64,000 nucleotides of DNA from Heterorhizobium halophytocola. GTDB taxonomy: Bacteria > Pseudomonadota > Alphaproteobacteria > Rhizobiales > Rhizobiaceae. The translations under genes and the position numbers were made by a program. Where the stretch lies: assembly GCF_017873095.1 (NCBI RefSeq), contig NZ_JAGGJU010000015.1, positions 86,765-150,764 of the forward strand, read 5' to 3'. This document shows positions 27,696 to 37,085 of this stretch, in pieces; the first letter of the stretch is position 1, and each line of letters opens with the position of its first letter. A model generated the notes under the pieces. That model saw only the letters and a program-made list of their open reading frames with translations, was not told the origin of the DNA and did no database searches.

Positions 27696-28562
27696 ATGAA
27701 AAACGTGTCCTGGGATGCCTATCAACTGTTCCTCTCGGTCGCGCGCGGCGGCGGGCTTTCCGGCGCCGCCGGCGACACGGGGCTGAGCCCCGCCACCTTG
27801 AGCCGGCGCATGCTGGATCTCGAGCAGACGCTGGGGCGAACCTTGTTCGTGCGAAGCCGCACCGGCTATACGCTGACCGGCGAGGGCGAGCGGTTGCGCG
27901 CGCTGCTCGGCGGCATGGAGGACGCGGCGCGCGAGGTCGCCATCGTGCAAGGCGGTCAAGGCGCAAGCACGGTGCGTCTTGCCTGCGGCACGTGGAATGC
28001 CCGGCTGCTGTCGCTGAACATCACGGCCCTGCGCGATCGGCGTGACGATTTCCGGCTGGACATCCATGTCGCCGAGCAGCGTGCGCAACTGGCCCACCGC
28101 GAGCACGATATCGGCATCCGCGCCTTTGCGCCGGAGGAGCGCAACCTGGCCTCCGTCCGTCTGTCGGAGGTGGCCTATGCCGCCTATCGGGTGCGCAATG
28201 GGGCCGAGGCGACCGCGGGCCGCTGGCTTGCCGTTTCCGAGGAAGCCGCGATCTCCGCCTATCTGCGCTGGCCGCGCACGCATCACGCCGATGCCCTGGT
28301 GGCGATCGTCAACCGGCCGCACGCGCTCTACGATCTGGTGCTCGGCGGCGCCGGAATGGCGGTGCTGCCCTGCTTTGTCGGCGATCTGGAACCGCGCATG
28401 GAGCGCGCCGGCGACGAGATCGCCGAATTGCGGCATGGCCAGTTCCTGGTGATGAACAATGACGACCGCCATCGTCCCGACATCCGCCGCGTTGCCGACC
28501 GGCTGCAGACGCTGTTGCGGGCAAGGAGGCCGGTGTTCGAAGGTCGTGGATTCCTTGGATAA
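27696..28562 (+). CDS. LysR-family transcriptional regulator
   Basis: This 288-residue regulator has the LysR N-terminal winged helix (about 5-62): WDAYQLFLSVARGGGLSGAA and SPATLSRRMLDLEQTLGRTL, followed by FVRSRTGYTLTGEGERL. The effector domain is present (YDLVLGGAGMAVLPCFVGDL). No clear ribosome binding site precedes the ATG at 27696. The divergent small gene at 27514 is the nearest possible target. The effector is unknown. Confidence 0.92.
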   Translation: MKNVSWDAYQLFLSVARGGGLSGAAGDTGLSPATLSRRMLDLEQTLGRTLFVRSRTGYTLTGEGERLRALLGGMEDAAREVAIVQGGQGASTVRLACGTWNARLLSLNITALRDRRDDFRLDIHVAEQRAQLAHREHDIGIRAFAPEERNLASVRLSEVAYAAYRVRNGAEATAGRWLAVSEEAAISAYLRWPRTHHADALVAIVNRPHALYDLVLGGAGMAVLPCFVGDLEPRMERAGDEIAELRHGQFLVMNNDDRHRPDIRRVADRLQTLLRARRPVFEGRGFLG

Positions 28563-28697
28563 TTAGGCCGTATGCATGCTTTTTAGCGCAGCCTATTCTT
28601 TAGCCTTTGTTGAGAACCTGTCTGCATGATGCCCCCTGGCGCGCACCGTGGGGGGATGGCGCTCGCCGTTTGGTGTGACGATGCATTTGGGGTTAGT

Positions 28698-31220
28698 ATG
28701 TTCATCGACAAGGCGCTTGCGCGCTTCAAAATTCAGACAAAAGTTCTCGTTTTCATTTGTCCGTTCGTCATCAGCATTTCGGCTGTCGGCCTGACGGGGA
28801 TCTATGCGTCGGGGCTTTTGCAGAACCGGATCGAGATTTCCAACGGCGTGCTGCAGGCGCTGAGCGGCTTCAAGTCCGTCTATGTCGGCATGGGCGATTT
28901 CCTGCGCACACCGAGCGAGGAGGCGCGCGACGCGCTGGAAGCCACGCTGGAGCGCCAGAGAAGCATGCTGGGCGCGCTCGGCTCTGAGGCCGTCGGCGCC
29001 GAAGGCAGCAAGGAAATCGGCGAGGCAACCGCCTTGCTGGACGATGTCGGCCAGCGGATCGCCCGCAGCTGGGACCTGTTCAGCAAAGAGACCGCGCTGC
29101 ATGCCGAGATGGACAAGAGCGTGTCGACGCTGATCAGCGAACAGGACGCCCTGTTGACCTACGCGACCGGCGTGCAGGAGACGCTGGCCGGCGACGAGGC
29201 GCAGGCAAAGACTTTGCTGCGCGAAGCCGAACAGATCACCAGCGGCGCCAATTTCATTTCCAAGCTCGTCAGCGACTATAACGACCTGCGGGACCCGAAG
29301 GCGAAGCTGGAGCTTCTGGGCCAGCGCATCGGCGAACTCGACACCACGGCAAAGGCGATCACCGAGGCCGTGCCGATCGACAAGAAGGTCTATGGCCAGA
29401 CGATTTCCGACCAGGCCGGGCAGATCCGCAAGGCGCTCGACATCGGCATCGCCAATGACGCGACCGTCGGCGGGCTGGACCGCAATATCAACCTGATGCG
29501 CCCGATGGCGATCCGCCTGCAGGGCATCGCCACGATGAAGGCGCGCACGGCAACCGAAGTGTTCGGCAAGCTGGATGGGCCGACGATCGAGGCCGCCCGG
29601 CTTCTGGCCAAGACGCGCCAGGTGCTGAATGCCGTCTCCGACGTCCACCTGGCCGCCGTCCGCTTCCTGGCGACCGCCGCCAAGGAGGATGACGGGATCC
29701 TGGCACAGCGGCTGGACGCCCTGACCGAAAAGCTCGATGCGCTGGCAGCGGACAACGCGCTGGAAGGCGAGGGGCGTAGCCATGCCGAGGCGATGAAGCC
29801 GCTGGTAGGCAAGATCGGCACCAGCGCCAAGCAGTTCGAAGCGCTGGACGCGGACCGCGCCAACTCCTTCCGGGAGGCGTCGGGCGAGATCGACAGGATC
29901 TGGACCAAGCTGACCGACTTCGCCACGCTGCAGAAACAGGTGGCCGGCGAGGAGCGCAACAAGGCCGACACGATTTCCATCGGCTCGACGCTGCTCGGCA
30001 TTCTGATCGCCATCTTTGCCGGCATTGGCCTGGTGATGACCTTCAAGGGGCCGATCGGCCAGATCACGGCGGCGATGCGCAGGCTTGCCGACGGCGATCT
30101 CGACACCGCGATCCGCGGCGAAAGCCGTCACGACGAGATCGGCGACATGGCCCGCGCGCTCGGCGTGTTCAAGGACAATGCCCGCGCCAAGGTCGAGATC
30201 GAGGCGCGCAGCGGCAAGGAACGCGCCGCCGCCGACACCGAGCGTGCCCGCACGGACGAAGAGAAGCGCGAATTCGACCAGCAGATCCAGTTTGCCGTGT
30301 CCGAGCTGGCAAAGGGTCTGGAGCGGCTGTCGAACGGCGATATCTCGGCGACCATCGACACGCCCTTCATCGGCCGTCTGGAGCAGCTGCGGAAGGACTT
30401 CAACACGTCGCTGACCGGGCTTCGCGAGACGATGGGCGACATTGTCGGCAATATCCAGCGGATGGAAGGCAGCGTGCAGCAGGTGGCCCATTCGGCCGAG
30501 GAGCTGTCGCGCCGCACCGAAAACCAGGCGGCATCGCTGGAGGAGACGGCAGCCGCCGTCGACGAGATCACGGTCACCGTGCGCTCGTCTGCCGAGCGGG
30601 CCCGCGACGCCAACAAGATCGTCACCGACACCCGCTCCAATGCCGACGGATCAGTCAAGGTGGTCGAAAGTGCCGTCGCCGCCATGGGGCGGATCGAAGG
30701 GGCATCGAAGAAGATCGAGCAGATCATCGACGTGATCGAGGACATCGCGTTCCAGACCAATCTTCTGGCGCTGAATGCCGGAATCGAGGCGGCGCGTGCC
30801 GGCGAGGCGGGGCGCGGCTTTGCCGTCGTCGCCCACGAGGTGCGCGAGCTTGCCCAGCGCTCCGGCGTGGCGGCAAACGAGATCAAGGGCCTGATCAGCG
30901 CATCGACCACGGAAGTCGATGCCGGCTCCCGCCTGGTCAGCGAGACCGGCAAGGCCCTGACGGCGATCGGCCAGCAGATCGCCACGATCAGCGGCCACAT
31001 GCAGGACATGGCAACAGCTGCCCACGACCAGTCCGTCGGCCTCAACGAGGTCAACGGCTCGGTCAACCAGATGGATCAGCTGACCCAGCAGAATGCGGCC
31101 ATGGCCGAAGAGGCCAGTGCCGCCAGCCGCCAGCTGGCCGACGAGACCAGGGCGCTGATGTCCCTGGTGTCGCGCTTCAACCTGGGCGGCAGCGTCCCGG
31201 CAAAGCGCCGCGCGGCGTAA
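28698..31220 (+). CDS. Membrane methyl-accepting chemotaxis protein, long helical sensor
   Basis: This 840-residue receptor has a first membrane helix (about 14-36), an unusually long periplasmic sensor of about 385 residues that is almost wholly helical and heptad-like (HBM/double four-helix style), a second helix (about 428-447, LLGILIAIFAGIGLVMTF), HAMP (GPIGQITAAMRRLADGDLDT), a second HAMP-like stretch and the signalling domain with IEDIAFQTNLLALNAGIEAA. There is no C-terminal pentapeptide. The ATG at 28698 precedes the membrane helix directly; an upstream in-frame start at 28626 adds non-protein-like residues. The ligand is unknown. Confidence 0.93.
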   Translation: MFIDKALARFKIQTKVLVFICPFVISISAVGLTGIYASGLLQNRIEISNGVLQALSGFKSVYVGMGDFLRTPSEEARDALEATLERQRSMLGALGSEAVGAEGSKEIGEATALLDDVGQRIARSWDLFSKETALHAEMDKSVSTLISEQDALLTYATGVQETLAGDEAQAKTLLREAEQITSGANFISKLVSDYNDLRDPKAKLELLGQRIGELDTTAKAITEAVPIDKKVYGQTISDQAGQIRKALDIGIANDATVGGLDRNINLMRPMAIRLQGIATMKARTATEVFGKLDGPTIEAARLLAKTRQVLNAVSDVHLAAVRFLATAAKEDDGILAQRLDALTEKLDALAADNALEGEGRSHAEAMKPLVGKIGTSAKQFEALDADRANSFREASGEIDRIWTKLTDFATLQKQVAGEERNKADTISIGSTLLGILIAIFAGIGLVMTFKGPIGQITAAMRRLADGDLDTAIRGESRHDEIGDMARALGVFKDNARAKVEIEARSGKERAAADTERARTDEEKREFDQQIQFAVSELAKGLERLSNGDISATIDTPFIGRLEQLRKDFNTSLTGLRETMGDIVGNIQRMEGSVQQVAHSAEELSRRTENQAASLEETAAAVDEITVTVRSSAERARDANKIVTDTRSNADGSVKVVESAVAAMGRIEGASKKIEQIIDVIEDIAFQTNLLALNAGIEAARAGEAGRGFAVVAHEVRELAQRSGVAANEIKGLISASTTEVDAGSRLVSETGKALTAIGQQIATISGHMQDMATAAHDQSVGLNEVNGSVNQMDQLTQQNAAMAEEASAASRQLADETRALMSLVSRFNLGGSVPAKRRAA

Positions 31221-31258
31221 GGGCGGGGCCGGCGACGGCTCGGCAGGCGAGATGGGGG

Positions 31259-31285
31259 AAGGGCGTCCGGGCGGCGCCCTTTTTC
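31259..31285 (+). terminator. Rho-independent terminator after chemoreceptor
   Basis: AAGGGCG (31259-31265) pairs with CGCCCTT (31275-31281), followed by TTT. It lies 38 bp after the chemoreceptor stop. Confidence 0.7.
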
Positions 31286-31383
31286 GTGCCCGGCAGGGAG
31301 AGCCGAACCCGCCCGCGGTGGCGCGGCGGCGAAGGGCAGGGGACGCCGGACCGGCGCCGATTTTGCTGCGGGCGAGGAAAAGG

Positions 31384-31420
31384 AAGTCGAAAGGGTGCCG
31401 GACAGGCACCCTTTCGACTT
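31384..31420. repeat. Perfect 16 bp inverted repeat
   Basis: AAGTCGAAAGGGTGCC (31384-31399) and its exact complement GGCACCCTTTCGACTT (31405-31420) enclose GGACA. The hairpin is far stronger than needed for chance and has no T-run, so it is not a classic terminator. It could be an RNA structure, a protein site or a repeat unit. Confidence 0.75.
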
Positions 31421-32007
31421 GCCGGGAACGGACGACGGCCTGGCGGCGACCATTGTCCACCCGCCGGGTGGCATGCGGCGAACCGCATCGGTGGATGTGC
31501 TGGAGGCGCGCAGAGCGTGCCGGGACAGGGCCTAGGCCGATTTACGCAAGCAAGGACCGATCCATGCCGGCTTTGCGCGCCTGCCGCTGCCGCGACGCCG
31601 GCCTTGCGCTCCCGCATGCGGGGGCTGACTTCGTCGGATCGCATTCGGTCTTCCAGCTTTGCCACGGTGCCATTGTCTCGTCTCCCGTTTCAATCGGTAC
31701 TGGCAATGAGTGCTGCCGATGCGCCGGGAAGTTCATTCCGGGTCGCGGAATTCTCGCTGACGGGGTGCAGGGCGTGAAATATTTGAAGCGATGATGTTGA
31801 TGACTTCAGGCGTATGCATCGCCTGACGGGCAGCGCGGGCCATCCGAGGGGAGGCCTGCAGAGGTTGAGCGGAAGCCTTGTTCATCGCCCCCCGACGGGC
31901 TCGGACGGGTGCGCCGGGCGCGGCGCCGTCTTTGGCAGGCGCATTGCGTCGATCCCGCCCTTGGCGTCCGTCAGCGGCCGGTCCGGGTGCGGGCCGGCTC
32001 TCGACCG

Positions 32008-33048
32008 TCAGGCCAATTCGGCTGCGATGATCTCCTGATCGGTGAAGTTCGTCCAGCGGGTCCAGCCTTCACCCTGCACCAGGCCATTGTCGGACAGGTC
32101 CTGCCAGCCGCTGTAGCGGGTCGTCGCCTCGCCGACGAAACCCTCGTTCTCGGCATTGGCCTGATAGCGTACATATTCGGAGGAATGTTCGGCGCGGCGC
32201 ACCTGCTCTGCGGCCCGGTCGATGAAGGTCGACATGAACTTGAAGTGCAGCAAGGCACCCGAGATCCTGACGGCGCTTCGCACCTCGCCGATGTTCAACG
32301 ACAGCGGCCAGACCTGGTGGGTGGATTTCAGGAACATGCGCTCGCCGCCCATATAGACCAGCGGCGTCTTGTTCAGGGCCGGCCCGTCCCAGATGCGGTC
32401 GGCGAAATAGACCCGCCCGCGCACGCCGCCCTTGATCCAGATCGTCTGGTTGCGCCGGTCGAAATGCGAGGCATAGCCCGATCTGTCGAAGAGATCGCAG
32501 ATCTCCAGCGGGTCCTGGCCGGGCTCGCAGATATTGTCGGCGATCTTGCGCGAGCTGTACATGTCGACCATCACGGTGCGCAGGCTCTGCTCCCCCAGCT
32601 TGTCGAGGAACCCGGTCAGCGTGCCGATCGGTGCGGTCTCGCAATGCGGATAGACGAGGAACTCGTCGGCGTCGACATAGAGCACCCATTTCTGACTGCA
32701 ATAGCGGTTGATCAGCTCATTGACCCAGTCATTGCCGAAGCGGGCACCCTTGTAGGACCCCGTGCTGGAGAAGACCGAAACATCCGCTTCCGCCGCCAGA
32801 TACTCCGTCGTGCCGTCGCTCGAGCCGTTGTCGATGCAGATGAAGTGCTCAATGCCGAGCTTGCGGTAATAGGACAGGAAGTAGCTCAGGCGGTGCACCT
32901 CGTTGCGCACGACGAAAACGACGACGTGCCGCGCCTTTTCCAACCCCTTTTGCAGGGAAACGCGCTTCACTTCCTTGCTTTTCCAGGATCGACGTGCGCG
33001 TGCCTTGAGATAATGCGCAAGGCTTGCTGGTGATGTGTCGCGGCTCAT
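32008..33048 (-). CDS. Glycosyltransferase, GT2-like (Glyco_tranf_2_4)
   Basis: This 346-residue cytosolic enzyme has a GT-A fold: FVVRNEVHRLSYFLSYYRKL, then CIDNGSSDGTTEYL (about 70-83) and the metal-binding YVDADEFLVYP (about 122-132). This is the Glyco_tranf_2_4/DUF23-like subgroup, often found in surface polysaccharide loci. It is last in the leftward arm of the polysaccharide cluster, 64 bp after the GT8-like gene. The ATG at 33048 opens the reading frame. The sugar transferred is unknown. Confidence 0.88.
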   Translation of the reverse strand: MSRDTSPASLAHYLKARARRSWKSKEVKRVSLQKGLEKARHVVVFVVRNEVHRLSYFLSYYRKLGIEHFICIDNGSSDGTTEYLAAEADVSVFSSTGSYKGARFGNDWVNELINRYCSQKWVLYVDADEFLVYPHCETAPIGTLTGFLDKLGEQSLRTVMVDMYSSRKIADNICEPGQDPLEICDLFDRSGYASHFDRRNQTIWIKGGVRGRVYFADRIWDGPALNKTPLVYMGGERMFLKSTHQVWPLSLNIGEVRSAVRISGALLHFKFMSTFIDRAAEQVRRAEHSSEYVRYQANAENEGFVGEATTRYSGWQDLSDNGLVQGEGWTRWTNFTDQEIIAAELA

Positions 33049-33112
33049 GGATATTCCCGATGCTGGTCTCGACCTGACGGCGGCAGGTCAGCTGCCGTCG
33101 ATGGCGGATATT

Positions 33113-34024
33113 CTACACGGCGTAGTCTCCGACAAGGAGGCCCCTTACGCGGGGGTTGGAGATCTTGCCGCCGAACTCGTGGGAGAGCCGCTCGCGAACC
33201 GAGCGCAGCTTGTAGACGAGCCAGCGCTCCAGGCTGATACCCTTGTACAGCGAGCGGAAGACCGGATCTGCGGCCCGCAGCTGCCGGTAGACGCGGCTCT
33301 CGGCGGCACTCCAGGGAAAGAATGTGCCATGCCAGGGCTTCGGGTGGGCCATGTAATGGACCACGGCCAGCGACTCCCGCGGTGCCAGGTGCAGGAACTG
33401 CTTGGGGAAATTCCACTTGTTCGACACGAGGATCAGCGACGATCCGCAGACATAATTCAAGGCGCCCTGGTCGTGCTTGCCGTCGCAAACCGCCGGATTG
33501 GTGCGGAAGACTTCGAGCGCTTCCCGGCCGATCCAGCCCTCCCGATTGAATTTCAGGAAACCGGCGTTGAAATAGAAGCTCTCGCGACCGTTGTTCAACA
33601 TCTCGGAGATCGAGGTGTAGTCCCGGGCGGCAAAGAATTTGCCGGCGGGCACATAGGCGTTTTCCAGCGCCGCAAGGCTGCCGATGACCTGCGTGTCGCC
33701 GTCCAGATAGATGATCTGCGTGTACTGTTGCGGCAGGACCTGATCAAGGACCAGCTTGGCCATCGTGCTGACGCTGATCCGCCCCTGGAAATGTTTGGCG
33801 TCGAGCTCTCCCAGAGCCGACAGGAGTTCGGCTTCGGCATCGATGAGATAGACGTTGCGGTCGGCCAGAAGCGCCTTCAGCTCGTCGAAGACATCGAGCG
33901 GTTCCGACATCAGGATGACGACATCGGTCGAGGGCAATGCATGGTCTCTCGCCTGCAGGGCCGACAGGATGGTGGGGAAGACGTATTGAAGATCTGCGAC
34001 ATAGACGACGCATTGAGTGTTCAT
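33113..34024 (-). CDS. Glycosyltransferase, GT8-like
   Basis: This 303-residue enzyme resembles GT8 retaining glycosyltransferases: VVYVADLQYVFPTILSALQA at the start, ISVSTMAKLVLDQVLPQQYT, the DXD motif IYLDGDTQVIGSL, FNAGFLKFNREGW, and HYMAHPKPWHGTFF near the C-terminus (the HxxGxxKPW-like motif, here with a variant order). AAGGA lies 9 bases before the ATG at 34022-34024; the frame extends to 34276 without protein-like sequence. It should add a sugar from a nucleotide donor to the repeat unit. Confidence 0.88.
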   Translation of the reverse strand: MNTQCVVYVADLQYVFPTILSALQARDHALPSTDVVILMSEPLDVFDELKALLADRNVYLIDAEAELLSALGELDAKHFQGRISVSTMAKLVLDQVLPQQYTQIIYLDGDTQVIGSLAALENAYVPAGKFFAARDYTSISEMLNNGRESFYFNAGFLKFNREGWIGREALEVFRTNPAVCDGKHDQGALNYVCGSSLILVSNKWNFPKQFLHLAPRESLAVVHYMAHPKPWHGTFFPWSAAESRVYRQLRAADPVFRSLYKGISLERWLVYKLRSVRERLSHEFGGKISNPRVRGLLVGDYAV

Positions 34025-34163
34025 CGCGATGATCCTTTCCTGAATATCTGATGTTTGGACGCTCGGCTGTGCGCTTTCCGGCCGACAGGCGACGCCAGGT
34101 CCCGGACCAGGGCCCGGGCTGTGAGGCCGCTTGCAGGCCGCAAGCGCGGCACGGAGGCCGCGT

Positions 34164-35627
34164 TCATGGGGCCAGCCCTCTGGCCGAACGCAGAAAGGCC
34201 GGCAGGGGTGTTGGTATCTGGACAGCGGCCACAGGCCTGGCGGCCGCGACCTTGTGCGTTTGCGTGGCGCCCGCAACCAGGCCCGCGGTCACACTGAACA
34301 GCAGCGACAGATCGGTGCTGCTGCCCGATATGCTGGCCGACGCGATCAGCGACAGCGATGCCATGAGGGCTGCCAAGGCGCTCTCATTGTTGCGAAGGCC
34401 GTGCCCCGCGCGGGCGTTCTGCACGACCCTGATCAACTGAAACAGGAAGATCAGGAACAGAAGGGTTCCGATGATGCCGACATTGGACAGCAGCGCCACC
34501 GGAAAGCTGGACGCGCGAACGGTGCCGAGCCCGGCGCCGAATGTATCGGTTTCGAGAAACGAGATCAGCGCCAGCGCATTCCAGGCGGTGCGCTCTTCCC
34601 CCGACTGCGAGTCGGCCTTGTCGAGCAAGGTCATGCTGACGAGATCGTAAAGCGCGCCCCAGACATGCGGAAGCAGCATGATGCCCAGGCACAGGCACGG
34701 AACCACGAAGGCCAGGGTGGCAAAGAAGATCGAATAGCGGCGGTTCCAGCGGCGGCCGATCAACCGTTTCAGCGCAATGAAGAGCAGCATGGCCAGAACC
34801 AGGGCACCGGCGACATAGGCGGTGGTCGATGTGCAGAGCACGATCGTCACCCCGATCAGCAGGGTCACCGGGCCGGCGACGGGGCTTGCATATTCTTCCA
34901 GCCACAAGGTCGCCGAGAAGGCAAACAGCGCCAGGGCGGTGGTACCATAGGCGCTCGCCTCGGGATAGGAGCCGACGATGCGCTTGAAACCGCTGATCGT
35001 CTCTGCCGTGTGCATGGTGTAGTTGGCATTGCGCAGGAAATCGAGCATGTCGGGCATGCCCATGAAGAAGGTCGACACGTCGACGACGGCAAAGGCCAGG
35101 CATGCACATGTCGTGGCCATCAACATCCGCGTCACGAAGCGGGTATGGCCCAGACGGGCAAAGCTGCACACGAGCCCGAAGCAGACGAGGTCACCGAGAA
35201 GGTAGACGGACTGGGTGAGGTTCGCGGTTCCCGGCGCCAGGGGCGATGCGATGGCCGACATGGTGCCCGTCGCGCTGCGTGCGGAGGAATAGACCAGGGT
35301 TGCGCCCTGGAATATGCGCGGCAGGAAAAAGGCCGAGAGCACCGAGAACAGGATATAGGCTGCAAACCAGAAGCCCGGGCTGCGGTAGCGAAAGCTGGCG
35401 GCAAACGGCTGCCACAGCGACGGCTGCAGCACGATCGCAAGCGTCGCGAAGACCAGCAGCAGATGGCTTGGCTGGATGCTCGCGCCGCCCAGGGCCGGCA
35501 GCTGGATGGCCGCGGCAGCGCCGAGCAGGGTCGAAACTATCATGCCGCCGATCAGCCAGCGCATTCCCAGGAACAGCGAGAGGAGGCCGAACTGAGCGAC
35601 GATGAAGCCGATCGGTTCAATGTTCAT
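34164..35627 (-). CDS. O-antigen polymerase-like membrane protein (Wzy)
   Basis: This 487-residue protein has about 11 membrane helices and the large periplasmic loop expected of Wzy/WaaL-type proteins (about 350-400, DKADSQSGEERTAWNALALI). SGFKRIVGSYPEASAYGTTA is another loop motif often seen in rhizobial EPS polymerases. It probably joins flipped repeat units in the periplasm. GGAGG lies 6 bases before the ATG at 35625-35627. It sits between the ExoF-like and GT8-like genes, within the leftward operon. Confidence 0.85.
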   Translation of the reverse strand: MNIEPIGFIVAQFGLLSLFLGMRWLIGGMIVSTLLGAAAAIQLPALGGASIQPSHLLLVFATLAIVLQPSLWQPFAASFRYRSPGFWFAAYILFSVLSAFFLPRIFQGATLVYSSARSATGTMSAIASPLAPGTANLTQSVYLLGDLVCFGLVCSFARLGHTRFVTRMLMATTCACLAFAVVDVSTFFMGMPDMLDFLRNANYTMHTAETISGFKRIVGSYPEASAYGTTALALFAFSATLWLEEYASPVAGPVTLLIGVTIVLCTSTTAYVAGALVLAMLLFIALKRLIGRRWNRRYSIFFATLAFVVPCLCLGIMLLPHVWGALYDLVSMTLLDKADSQSGEERTAWNALALISFLETDTFGAGLGTVRASSFPVALLSNVGIIGTLLFLIFLFQLIRVVQNARAGHGLRNNESALAALMASLSLIASASISGSSTDLSLLFSVTAGLVAGATQTHKVAAARPVAAVQIPTPLPAFLRSARGLAP

Positions 35628-35726
35628 GACCACCTCCGGCACGGCGGCGTCCGGCTGCGGACAGCTGGCCAAGCGGGCCCGCCGTCGCGCAGATATCCCG
35701 GTGCGCCGGTGATGGTCGTGGCGAGA

Positions 35727-37085
35727 TCATCGCTTGATCCCGCTCTCTTTGAGGTCGATGGCGCCGCTGCCGATGCCGGCCAATGCCGTCTGCGACGGGC
35801 TCTTCGACGGCAACAGCGCCGTGGTGTCTGCGCCAAGCGGGTGGGCAATCTGCAGAAGGTCATGCGGAAGAAGCGGTGTCGTTTCGTCGGCCTCGATCAC
35901 CACATCGCTTCCGTCCGGCTGGCGTCGGGTGATCAGGAACTGCCGCTGCACCGCCTTGCTGCCGTCCCAGTCGTCCTGGTCGCCGGCGACCTGCTGGCTC
36001 AGATCGGCTTCTTCGCCGAGCAAATGCGCCACCTGCATGTCGATCGCGGTCTTGCGCAGCGCCATGTTGACCGTGTTCAGCGCCTCCTGGTTTTCGGCAT
36101 TGCTCTTGTTGACGATGTCGGTCTGCTCCCGCTGGCTTTCGGCAAGGTTCTGCTTGGCCTTCGTCAGCGCAATCTCGAGGTCGAGCAGGCTGCTGCTTTC
36201 TTCCGCCAGGCCGCGGTTGAGCGAAAACTGGCGGCTGTTGTTGGTCAGGCCTTTCTTGATCAGCGCCTGAACGGTATCCAGCTCCTCGCGGGCCAGATCG
36301 ACCTGCTTTTTCTGCGAGACGATCTTGGCTTCCAGATTGGCGATCTCCTGCCCGTAGAGCCGTGCGGCGGCACCGGCCGCATCGACACGGCTTTGCAGCT
36401 GGACCCGCCTGAGATGCATCAGGTTCGTCTCGTCATCCTTGAGCTGCTCGATATCGGGACTGTCCCTGAGTTCGTCCGGAATCTGAAAATCGTCGTTGCC
36501 GGCGATTTCGGCAAGCAGCCTGGCGCGTTGCATCAGCAGGTCCCGCTTGCTGACGACCGCCGTTCGAAATGCGCCGGCGGCCTCGATGCTGTTGCGCTGG
36601 AACGAGGCGTCATTGCCGCGCAAGCGCAGATATCCGCCGGCCAGCGACACGGCCTTCATCACCGTCAGATTGGTCTGGTAGGGGAATTGTCCGGGAGTTT
36701 CGACCATGCCGGTCACGAAGACCGGGGCATGGACCGCAACTTCGACCGCGACGAACAGGCGGCCGGGCAGATTTGCCGTGGCGGTCAGCTTCTTGGCGAT
36801 CATGTCGGAAAGCGAGTCCGCGGTCTGTCCCGCGGCGGAGATGCGACCGGCGATCGGCATGGATATGCTGCCGTTGGCATCGATCAGATAGTCGCCGCTA
36901 AGGGCATCGGACGGCGCATATTGTCCGTCTGCAGCCCGCCATTCGACAACCCGCACCGCCAGCTTGTCGTCCGGCACGAGCATCTCTTCGGCCGCGTGGC
37001 AATACCCGGCGGCCGACATCGACAGGAGCAGGATCGGCAGCATCCGGAGGGTCGGGATGGCCAGTCTGAGCGCATTGATCTTCAT
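35727..37085 (-). CDS. Polysaccharide export protein, ExoF-like
   Basis: This 452-residue protein starts with a signal peptide (about 1-31, ILLLSMSAAGYCHA) and has an export domain (about 35-160: VPDDKLAVRVVEW, GDYLIDANGSISMPIAG, VAVHAPVFVTGMVETPGQFP) followed by a long coiled coil (about 170-350). This is the ExoF plan, a periplasmic partner of the Wzc-like co-polymerase in secretion. A cysteine at about 29 is near the cleavage site but the lipobox is poor. It overlaps the upstream GT2 gene by 4 bp (ATGA), showing coupling. Confidence 0.88.
   Translation of the reverse strand: MKINALRLAIPTLRMLPILLLSMSAAGYCHAAEEMLVPDDKLAVRVVEWRAADGQYAPSDALSGDYLIDANGSISMPIAGRISAAGQTADSLSDMIAKKLTATANLPGRLFVAVEVAVHAPVFVTGMVETPGQFPYQTNLTVMKAVSLAGGYLRLRGNDASFQRNSIEAAGAFRTAVVSKRDLLMQRARLLAEIAGNDDFQIPDELRDSPDIEQLKDDETNLMHLRRVQLQSRVDAAGAAARLYGQEIANLEAKIVSQKKQVDLAREELDTVQALIKKGLTNNSRQFSLNRGLAEESSSLLDLEIALTKAKQNLAESQREQTDIVNKSNAENQEALNTVNMALRKTAIDMQVAHLLGEEADLSQQVAGDQDDWDGSKAVQRQFLITRRQPDGSDVVIEADETTPLLPHDLLQIAHPLGADTTALLPSKSPSQTALAGIGSGAIDLKESGIKR

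Larger units (their letters stand above)
31221..32007. other. 787 bp region without a supported gene
   Basis: Only short, proline/arginine-rich frames occur on either strand, none with a good ribosome binding site. A minus-strand frame starting near 31665 opens with KLEDRMRSDEVSPRMRERKA, which looks protein-like for about 30 residues and then degenerates, so it may be a gene remnant. The region also holds a terminator and the long hairpin at 31384-31420. Confidence 0.5.

Noticed and set aside
31177..31736. Short minus-strand frames in the gene-poor stretch
   Set aside because: They become Pro/Arg-rich after about 30 residues and have no good start site; kept only as a possible remnant.
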